Below, one piece after another: positions 1-4,362 of a DNA stretch of 6,707 nt. Location: the NCBI GenBank assembly GCA_945903655.1, contig CAMDOY010000206.1:1-6707 (forward strand). The letters run 5' to 3'. The notes under the pieces were generated by a model that was given only the letters and a program-made list of their open reading frames with translations, was not told the origin of the DNA and searched no databases. The DNA is from Rhizobium sp. Q54 (GTDB lineage Bacteria; Pseudomonadota; Alphaproteobacteria; Rhizobiales; Beijerinckiaceae). Each line of letters opens with the position of its first letter. The stretch's first letter is position 1. Made by a program: the position numbers and the translations under genes.

Positions 1-1
1 G

Positions 2-202
2 ATCATTTATACTGATGGAACTTCAGACACAAAGACGCAGCCTGTTAGCAATGATGCGAAGCTTTATACAAAATCCACTGCTGCTAACGGTCAGGCTGTC
101 AGTGTTGACGGCAACGCAAACTCCAATATGAGCGGCTCGAAGGTGCAAAGCTACCTCTCGACAATTCAGGCAGGCTCGCTGTTCGATCTAATGCTAAAAT
201 AA
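2..202 (+). CDS. 3' end of an unrecognised protein gene (partial)
   Basis: The frame beginning at base 2 is open for 66 codons and stops with TAA at 200-202, so this is the C-terminus of a gene starting left of the window. The residues are rich in Ser, Thr, Asn, Gly and Ala (for example KLYTKSTAANGQAVSVDGNA) and end in SLFDLMLK. There are no cysteines or obvious catalytic motifs. The polar, low-complexity composition would fit a secreted, surface or appendage protein, but I do not recognise the family and assign no function. It is followed by 233 bp without a gene. That it is coding rests only on the uninterrupted frame and its protein-like composition. Confidence 0.55.
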   Translation: MIYTDGTSDTKTQPVSNDAKLYTKSTAANGQAVSVDGNANSNMSGSKVQSYLSTIQAGSLFDLMLK

Positions 203-250
203 GTACCAACGGCGAAGGACCGATCAGAAAATTCCTTCGTAAAGAAACCG

Positions 251-285
251 GCGTCACCTCGGCTTGGGGGCGGAATGGGTGACGC
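251..285. repeat. Inverted repeat downstream of the partial gene
   Basis: GCGTCACC (251-258) and GGTGACGC (278-285) are perfect 8-bp complements with a 19-nt loop. It lies about 50 bp after the stop of the first gene. No T-run follows, so it is not a classical intrinsic terminator. It could be a Rho-independent-like 3' end structure, an mRNA-stabilising hairpin or a protein binding site. Confidence 0.4.
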
Positions 286-295
286 TAGTCTACCC

Positions 296-324
296 TTGGC
301 AGACTGACGCTATAAAATTGTATC
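296..324 (+). promoter_or_regulatory. Possible promoter for the histone-like gene
   Basis: TTGGCA (296-301) is a good -35-like hexamer, followed after 17 bp by the weaker -10-like TGTATC (319-324); TATAAAAT (311-318) lies inside the spacer. It is 112 bp upstream of the ATG at 436, so it would give a moderately long leader. The placement is inferred from weak hexamers only. The rest of 203-435 holds the inverted repeat at 251-285 and nothing else I can support. Confidence 0.25.
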
Positions 325-435
325 TTACTTCCGTTGTGATTGTTGTAATAGCAAGAAGATTGGCCTATGAATCCGTCGCCAATCAATCTGGTGCTCTAAC
401 TAAATTCATCTGAACTAGCCGCATATGAGGATCAA

Positions 436-870
436 ATGTCCATTACTGCTCGTGAACTGAAGCAACTTCAGAAAATCGCTGCTATCGCTAATCAAATGGT
501 TGCCAAGGCCGAAGCCGCTATGGCTGCTGCCGCTGCGAAAGCTGTGGAGCCTGTAAAGGCACCGGCGAAGAAGGCGGTTGTGAAGGCTGATACTAAGGCC
601 TCGAAGAAAGCTGCTCCCAAGGCCGCTAAGGCCCCTAAGGCTGCTAAGACGACCGCTAAGGAAGTCGCTCCTAAAGCCACCAAAGCTCCTAAGGCCCCCA
701 AGGCCCCCAAGCCACCGGCTAAGACAGCTGCCGCCAAGCGTACTCGCCGTACCGGTGACGAGCTGGTTGCTTTCCGCCAGATGCTTGCCAATGAGCGCAA
801 TGGTGGAATGCCGGTTGCTGCGCTTGCTAAGCAGCATGGTGTCTCGACCGCTTATATCTATTCGATCTAA
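436..870 (+). CDS. Histone H1-like Lys/Ala/Pro-rich DNA-binding protein with C-terminal helix-turn-helix
   Basis: This 144-aa, very basic protein has three parts. Residues 1-35 are an Ala-rich, probably alpha-helical or coiled-coil start (MSITARELKQLQKIAAIANQ). Residues about 36-101 are a degenerate KAP/KAA repeat tail resembling histone H1 C-termini and AlgP- or Hc1-type bacterial proteins. After a basic KRTRR patch (101-105), residues about 106-144 resemble a small helix-turn-helix: VAALAKQHG, turn GVS, then TAYIYSI at the very end. The likely role is binding and compacting DNA in the nucleoid, with the C-terminal part possibly adding some sequence preference. The start is supported by TGAGGA at 426-431, four bases before ATG. 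The gene is monocistronic, ends in an intrinsic terminator and faces the response regulator. The repetitive Lys/Ala codons may slip, so length may vary between strains. The function is inferred from composition; the HTH call is by eye. Confidence 0.85.
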   Translation: MSITARELKQLQKIAAIANQMVAKAEAAMAAAAAKAVEPVKAPAKKAVVKADTKASKKAAPKAAKAPKAAKTTAKEVAPKATKAPKAPKAPKPPAKTAAAKRTRRTGDELVAFRQMLANERNGGMPVAALAKQHGVSTAYIYSI

Positions 871-889
871 TAACTTCTGGATCATGATG

Positions 890-924
890 ATGGCGGGATT
901 TGAGGAAACTCATCCCGCCATTTT
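890..924 (+). terminator. Rho-independent terminator of the histone-like gene
   Basis: ATGGCGGGAT (890-899) pairs with ATCCCGCCAT (912-921). With the inner GAG/CTC pairs it closes on a GAAA tetraloop (905-908), leaving a small TT bulge. The 3' arm runs into TTTT and then CATTT. It lies 20 bp after the stop codon of the histone-like gene. On the minus strand no T-run follows, so it is probably one-directional. Confidence 0.8.
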
Positions 925-1015
925 CATTTGGACAAATTCCGATGAGCGATTGCTGGTTAAGGGTTTTCCCATCAATCAACTCGTTACTTCAGGGCTGTTA
1001 ACCCGTCCCTGACGT

Positions 1016-1702
1016 TCAGTGTATTAATTTATATCCACCATCACAGGTTATCAGGTGGACGAAGACTTTTGGGTTTGGCTCTATTTTTTGGCGAAGACGA
1101 TAGATGTGGCTCTCTAGCGTATGGGTATTAAATGATATCAAAGATCCCCATATTTCTTTGTGGAGTTCTTTAGAACTTACCATCTTCTCAGATGCACGAT
1201 GAAGATGTTTCAAAAGTTCAATCTCCTTATTCGTAAAAAAAAGTTTTTGTCGATTGAGCCCTATACCAAGTTTTTTTTGAAGATGGATAGTGTATTGACC
1301 AATAACAAAAATAGATTCACTACTCATTTTGTAATGACGGAGAAGCGAGCGAATACGTGCGACTAGTACAGGAAAGCTGAACGGCTTAATCAAAAAATCG
1401 TTCGCACCCAGATCAAGGCCCTTCACTAGGATGTCCTCATCGGGTTCAGCAGTAAGGATAACTATAGGGCATTTGACCCCTTGATCCCGGATCACTTTCA
1501 ACAGATCGAGACCGTAGCTATCAGGAGGGCCAAGATCTAAAATAATGAGATCTGGCAAGTCGGCTTTTAACAATTCCAACCCACGTTGCGCCGTAGCAGC
1601 TTCAATCGGGATAAATTCTTCATGCAGAATCAATTTTCTTGCGATCAAATCACGCAGAGAAGCATCGTCTTCAATGATCAAAATTTTATGTCGCAAGGGC
1701 AT
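1016..1702 (-). CDS. Orphan OmpR-family response regulator (receiver + winged helix)
   Basis: This 228-aa protein has the standard two-domain layout and length. The receiver (about 5-122) shows the acidic pair E11/D12-D13, phosphoacceptor D56 in IILDL, switch residue T84 in ILTAE and K106 in the LIKPF motif. The winged-helix domain (about 130-228) has TNKEIELLKHL at 157-167 and recognition helix NTHTLESHIYRLRQKI at 192-207, ending in the GGYKL wing. The usual L-P-D after the phospho-Asp is G-P-P-D here (58-61). This recognition-helix type is frequent in alphaproteobacterial orphan regulators. It would be phosphorylated by a histidine kinase and bind promoters in the cytoplasm. No kinase gene is adjacent, so partner and targets are unknown. 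The ribosome binding site is weak (only AGG near the ATG). The gene is clearly AT-richer than the genes right of 3473. Family assignment is firm; the regulated pathway is not determined. Confidence 0.93.
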   Translation of the reverse strand: MPLRHKILIIEDDASLRDLIARKLILHEEFIPIEAATAQRGLELLKADLPDLIILDLGPPDSYGLDLLKVIRDQGVKCPIVILTAEPDEDILVKGLDLGANDFLIKPFSFPVLVARIRSLLRHYKMSSESIFVIGQYTIHLQKKLGIGLNRQKLFFTNKEIELLKHLHRASEKMVSSKELHKEIWGSLISFNTHTLESHIYRLRQKIEPNPKVFVHLITCDGGYKLIH

Positions 1703-1815
1703 TGAAGTGTCAGCCTATCAACTTTTCAAGTCTTTCCATCGGTATCGTGACCTTACCCAAATATCTTCAGAAGGAAAGGAGAGGACCCAGGTCGAAAGGA
1801 GACACGATGTCGCGA

Positions 1816-2025
1816 TCAGCTAGATGACATGCTGGGTGGCTTCGGCGGCTCTGGTCGCTCCGGAACAATTGCTCCCACCTTCCGCTTCTTCAATCTCTCA
1901 TTGTACTGGTTAAGCCTCTGGCGAAAGTGTTCCTGCTTGGCCTGGAAGGCAGCTTGGGCGGCATTGCGATCCAAGTTTGCGCTGCGTTGGTGTTCTATGT
2001 CGGTGACAACTTCGGTTATTTTCAT
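1816..2025 (-). CDS. Small charged, probably coiled-coil protein (hypothetical)
   Basis: This frame encodes 69 aa. Residues about 5-50 are rich in Gln, Arg, Lys, Glu and Asn in a helical, coiled-coil-like pattern (for example QAKQEHFRQRLNQYNERLKK), and the C-terminus is a Pro-rich tail (PERPEPPKPPSMSSS). There is no signal peptide, membrane segment or cysteine. It lies 113 bp upstream of the response regulator on the same strand, so the two could be cotranscribed or functionally linked. I do not recognise the family. The start at 2023-2025 lacks a clear Shine-Dalgarno sequence. The opposite strand carries an overlapping frame of similar length, but its Cys/Trp/Phe-rich composition looks like a shadow. 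I prefer the minus strand because its composition is hydrophilic and protein-like. Confidence 0.5.
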   Translation of the reverse strand: MKITEVVTDIEHQRSANLDRNAAQAAFQAKQEHFRQRLNQYNERLKKRKVGAIVPERPEPPKPPSMSSS

Positions 2026-2424
2026 CGTTTGTATTTAGCCGAGGTTCAAAAATGACGTTTTTCGAATCCCGACATATACCATATATTGTGCTTTCTGAAA
2101 TCTGAAAATCAACTAATTGATTATTCTATTTAAAATAAGAAAATTCTGGGTTTGAAAACAGCTACCAAGCCGCGCCCGCACAGGAGCTACATCACGGCGA
2201 GCATCTAGACGCAAACATGCGCAGGACGTTCCACAGCACCCTGCGGTACCCGTACGTGTTCACTTGCGTGTCCCGCTAGCTGTGTAGCGGGCTGCTCTGC
2301 GAACCCCAGCTACGACCCCTGCAAAGCAATCTTTGACGCTGGCTAGCATTGCGGACTGCTCGGAGTAGGGAGCAAAATATCGCAGCCGGTTTCTGCTCTG
2401 CAGTCGGCTCGCTCAATCAGTCCA
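2026..2424. other. Gene-free stretch with AT-rich upstream region and one hairpin
   Basis: No convincing reading frame is present. The first 135 bp are AT-rich and probably hold the promoter of the minus-strand small gene; TATATG on the minus strand (2073-2078) is a weak -10 candidate. From about 2160 the base composition becomes more GC-rich, with many stops in all frames. This could be a decayed gene or non-coding DNA. The only clear structure is the hairpin listed at 2272-2291. Confidence 0.4.
2272..2291. repeat. Short perfect hairpin
   Basis: CCCGCTA (2272-2278) pairs with TAGCGGG (2285-2291) across a 6-nt loop. No T-run follows on either strand, so it is not an intrinsic terminator. It is a strong short stem in otherwise featureless DNA and could be part of a structured RNA or a protein site. 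Confidence 0.45.
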
Positions 2425-2535
2425 TGGCTCTAATAGTAGCACAGGACTACCTATCTAATTTGCTGTCATGTGCACATTGTGTCAACCGGAATGATTGCTG
2501 AAAACCTCTATCAACCGATATCTTTCCGGTTGACG
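2425..2535. repeat. 111-bp structured direct repeat, copy 1
   Basis: This copy matches 2604-2714 over its full 111 bp without gaps, with 12 differences by eye (about 89%). It contains a GTAG/CTAC mini-hairpin near its left end and boxes GTCAACCG (2481-2488), TCAACCG (2511-2517) and inverted CGGTTGAC (2527-2534). The outer pairing GTCAACCGGAA with TTCCGGTTGAC is a perfect 11-bp stem. The inner pairing of the second box with the same 3' arm is 7 bp with a 9-nt loop, so only one can form at a time. Function is unknown. Candidates are a duplicated small RNA, a regulator operator or an iteron-like protein binding array. Confidence 0.85.
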
Positions 2536-2575
2536 ACCTTTGAAATCGAAGCGCAATAAAAGCCCTGGTTTCTTC

Positions 2576-2587
2576 ACCGATATCGGT
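2576..2587. repeat. Perfect 12-bp palindrome between the two repeats
   Basis: ACCGATATCGGT is fully self-complementary. Its first nine bases also occur within each 111-bp repeat (2514-2522 and 2693-2701), so the motif is shared by three sites in 190 bp. It looks like a dimeric-regulator binding site. Confidence 0.6.
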
Positions 2588-2603
2588 CTCAGAAATCACA
2601 TCG

Positions 2604-2714
2604 TGGCTCTCATAGTAGCACAGGACTACCCAACTAATGTGTTGTCATCTGTCCATTGCGTCAACCGAAATGATTGCTGAAAACCCCTGTCAACCGATAT
2701 CTTTCCGGTTGACG
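2604..2714. repeat. 111-bp structured direct repeat, copy 2
   Basis: This is the second copy, 179 bp downstream of copy 1 and separated from it by 68 unrelated bp. Boxes are GTCAACCG (2660-2667), GTCAACCG (2689-2696) and inverted CGGTTGAC (2706-2713). Here the inner hairpin is a perfect 8-bp stem, while the outer stem carries an A/C mismatch after 8 bp. This is the reverse of copy 1, where the outer stem is the stronger. The right edge contains TTGACG (2709-2714), which could be a -35 for rightward transcription with a weak -10-like AAAAAT at 2732-2737. Confidence 0.85.
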
Positions 2715-2752
2715 TAGTTCGTATTAGACACAAAAATACAAGTGCTAGCTAA

Positions 2753-3013
2753 ATGCTATCATGGGAAATCTGGACTGATGTCGCGAGCCAGATGCAGAGC
2801 AGAAACGCCACCTATCATAGCGTGTACGTCCGTGATCTCGCTTCAACGAATGACCAGATTGACTTTACAAGATTTCGGACATGCGTCCGTGCTTTTGATG
2901 GCAATCTATTTGGTGGCAGATTCTGCAAGTTGACGGCATGGAAGCATTTCTTGATCGGAGCAATGTTATCCAGTTTCCCGGACGTTGAGCGTATCGGTCA
3001 GCCTCCAGTTTGA
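2753..3013 (+). CDS. Doubtful 86-aa hypothetical frame
   Basis: The frame starts MLSWEIWTDVASQMQSRNAT and ends RIGQPPV, with no recognised domain, signal peptide or membrane helix. No clear Shine-Dalgarno sequence precedes the ATG, and several other frames across the same DNA are also open. One is an ATG-less 60-codon minus frame at 2815-2997 with protein-like composition (RTHVRNLVKSIWSFVEARSR). It may be a real small gene, a remnant of a decayed gene on either strand, or chance. It is listed so the stretch is not left blank; no function is assigned. Confidence 0.2.
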   Translation: MLSWEIWTDVASQMQSRNATYHSVYVRDLASTNDQIDFTRFRTCVRAFDGNLFGGRFCKLTAWKHFLIGAMLSSFPDVERIGQPPV

Positions 3014-3129
3014 CAGAATGTTGTACAGGGCAGGGGATTGGTTTATGGTTGGAAGACATGAGGCGCTGAGATAGTATCATTAAATCAATAAGTTAGAGTG
3101 TTTAGGAAATAATTCCTGTTGTACAGGTG
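3014..3129. other. Intergenic DNA with paired short repeats and overlapping palindromes
   Basis: TGTTGTACAGG occurs at 3019-3029 and again at 3117-3127. TGGTTTATG occurs at 3039-3047 and again at 3173-3181. The second TGTTGTACAGG is part of the palindrome CCTGTTGTACAGG (3115-3127). This overlaps a second one, AGGAA (3104-3108) with TTCCT (3113-3117). The palindromes sit just upstream of the candidate promoter at 3130-3158 and may be an operator for it. Confidence 0.4.
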
Positions 3130-3158
3130 TTGTATACGGTTGATAGCGTGTCTAAAAC
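3130..3158 (+). promoter_or_regulatory. Candidate promoter of a small RNA
   Basis: TTGTAT (3130-3135) and TAAAAC (3153-3158) are sigma70-like hexamers separated by exactly 17 bp. Transcription would start at about 3165, about 110 nt before a strong terminator. The hexamers are imperfect, so this is an inference supported mainly by the spacing and the downstream hairpins. Confidence 0.35.
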
Positions 3159-3164
3159 ATCAAG

Positions 3165-3273
3165 AATATCAATGGTTTATGTGGCTAGCAGTATGCTAAA
3201 CGCTAGTGCGGTCCAGCCTGCAAGGCTGGGGTACCAAACAACAAGAAAGCTGCTCGAAAGGGCAGCTTTTTTT
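3165..3273 (+). ncRNA. Candidate small regulatory RNA (about 109 nt)
   Basis: The stretch between the candidate promoter and the terminator has no reading frame but folds into three consecutive stems. These are CTAGC/GCTAG (3185-3189 with 3202-3206), CCAGCC/GGCTGG with a TGCAA loop (3213-3218 with 3224-3229), and the terminator stem with its U-tract. An unpaired, A-rich linker (ACCAAACAACAAG) lies between stems two and three, a layout common in base-pairing small RNAs. No known RNA family is recognised and there is no tRNA-like T-arm. Alternatively it is a leader or attenuator for the carbonic anhydrase gene about 200 bp downstream, or the 3' end of a longer transcript from the left. The boundaries are inferred. 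Confidence 0.4.
3246..3273 (+). terminator. Strong Rho-independent terminator with no gene before it
   Basis: AAAGCTGCTC (3246-3255) pairs with GGGCAGCTTT (3260-3269) around a GAAA tetraloop, with one G-U pair. It continues into an unbroken run of seven T (3267-3273). This is a textbook rightward terminator. No convincing protein gene ends to its left, which is the main reason to suspect a non-coding transcript here. Confidence 0.85.
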
Positions 3274-3412
3274 ATGTCTTGTCGTCTGGAACGCGAAATG
3301 TAGGCGATGCGTCAATCCGGTCCCGTCAATCTCCGCCCCGCTTTGTTGAGATGCCAGAAGAAGATCGAGGCAATCGATCATATTTTGATAAGTTTGTTAC
3401 TGCTCAATAACG

Positions 3413-3418
3413 TTGACA
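3413..3418 (+). promoter_or_regulatory. Consensus -35 hexamer upstream of the carbonic anhydrase gene
   Basis: TTGACA is a perfect -35 hexamer 55 bp before the ATG at 3473, but at 17 bp spacing the -10 position reads TGCCGT, a poor match. If it is a promoter it would need an activator or a non-standard sigma factor. Nothing else is supported in 3274-3412. Confidence 0.25.
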
Positions 3419-3472
3419 AATCAGTCACGCGATGGTGCCGTGCAGTCACCAACTCTTGATGGAGACTGATCG

Positions 3473-4183
3473 ATGTGTGTTGTTTGTGATGTTAATCTTG
3501 GCCGTCGTGGCTTTCTTGGTTTGGCTGGGGCAGGGCTTGCAGCTTCCTTGCTCCCCACGAGCGCTTTCGCCGCTGGTGGGCCTACCACGTCTCTCACCGC
3601 TGATCAGGCGCTGGCCAAGTTGAAAGAAGGCAACGCCAAGTACGTCTCCTCGCCGCAACTTTGCGCAGCCGATCTGTCCAAGACCCGTGAACAAGTCGCC
3701 AAGGCGCAGGCTCCCTGGGCGACGATCATCAGCTGCGCGGATAGCCGCGTGCCTCCGGAGCTGTTGTTTGGCGGTCAGGGCGTGGGTGAATTGTTCATCG
3801 CGCGCAATGCTGGCAACATGGTCGATACAGCCACCATGGGCACCATTGAATATGGCTCAGCCGTTCTTGGCGTGCCCCTGATTGTGGTGCTGGGTCATGA
3901 GCGCTGCGGCGCTGTCGCTGCGGCCTGTGAGATCGTCGAAAAGAAGACGAAATTCCCCGGGTCGATCGGCCCGATGGCTCAGGCGATCGTCCCGGCCGCC
4001 AAGGCGGTTCGCGGCAAGCCCGGAGACTTCGTGGATAACGCCGTGCGTGAGAGCGCCAAAATGACCGCAGCCAAAATCGCCAAGCAAAGCAAGATTATTG
4101 CTGGCCTTGTAAAGGCGGGCAAGGTGAAGGTGGTCGCTGGGCGCTATGACCTTGACGAGGGTAAGATCGAGTTCTTCATCTGA
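3473..4183 (+). CDS. Beta-class carbonic anhydrase with Tat signal peptide
   Basis: This 236-aa zinc enzyme interconverts CO2 and bicarbonate. The beta-class site is complete: C88 in SCADSRV with the D90/R92 dyad, then H142 and C145 in LGHERCGA. The N-terminus is a twin-arginine export signal, GRRGFLG at 10-16, followed by a hydrophobic Ala/Gly/Leu stretch and a probable cleavage site after SAFA (residue 33). The folded zinc enzyme is therefore expected in the periplasm. Two cysteines (C2, C5) precede the twin arginines. The start is well supported by GGAG at 3461-3464, eight bases before ATG. The gene stands alone and ends in its own terminator. A periplasmic enzyme could help convert CO2 and bicarbonate for uptake or buffer pH at the cell surface. 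The family is certain; the physiological role is inferred. Confidence 0.96.
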   Translation: MCVVCDVNLGRRGFLGLAGAGLAASLLPTSAFAAGGPTTSLTADQALAKLKEGNAKYVSSPQLCAADLSKTREQVAKAQAPWATIISCADSRVPPELLFGGQGVGELFIARNAGNMVDTATMGTIEYGSAVLGVPLIVVLGHERCGAVAAACEIVEKKTKFPGSIGPMAQAIVPAAKAVRGKPGDFVDNAVRESAKMTAAKIAKQSKIIAGLVKAGKVKVVAGRYDLDEGKIEFFI

Positions 4184-4202
4184 TCGGCTTCGATTAAAAA
4201 AG

Positions 4203-4240
4203 AACGTTTCCTTGCGTCATGCAGGGAAGCGTTTTTTTTT
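4203..4240 (+). terminator. Strong terminator, probably bidirectional
   Basis: AACGTTTCCTTGC (4203-4215) pairs with GCAGGGAAGCGTT (4221-4233) over 13 bp with two G-T positions and a GTCAT loop, followed by nine T (4232-4240). On the left side AAAAAAG precedes the stem, giving CTTTTTT for minus-strand transcripts. It therefore probably also stops the convergent dehydrogenase gene that ends at 4363. No feature is seen in 4241-4362. Confidence 0.9.
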
Positions 4241-4362
4241 GCCGGGAGAGCCGATGCAAAGTTGCGCAAATCATGCTGCGGGACGTTTCACAAGACTTTC
4301 CTTTGCTGGATCGCCATTTTATGCGGGGTGCAAAGCCATTTATGCGCCCACGCAACCCCCGC

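Noticed and set aside
415..885. Long minus-strand frames opposite the histone-like gene (also 492-800)
   Set aside because: They mirror the Lys/Ala/Pro repeats, giving Gly/Ser/Leu or Ala/Leu/Gly low-complexity proteins; the plus gene has the ribosome binding site and terminator.
1807..2038. A plus-strand six-codon frame (1807-1827) behind a strong AAAGGAG, followed one base later by the ATG of a 69-codon plus frame (1829-2038)
   Set aside because: It looks like a leader plus coupled gene, but the product is Trp/Cys/Phe-rich in a shadow-like way and lies antisense to the more protein-like minus frame 1816-2025.
2425..2714. CRISPR array
   Set aside because: There are only two units of 111 bp with internal divergence and one 68-bp spacer, and no cas genes.
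3208..3235. tRNA-like 3' end (GGCTGG...ACCA)
   Set aside because: There is no T-loop TTCGA, anticodon arm or acceptor pairing.
3196..3381. Minus-strand 61-codon frame
   Set aside because: It runs across the strong terminator at 3246-3273 and has no ribosome binding site or recognisable domain.
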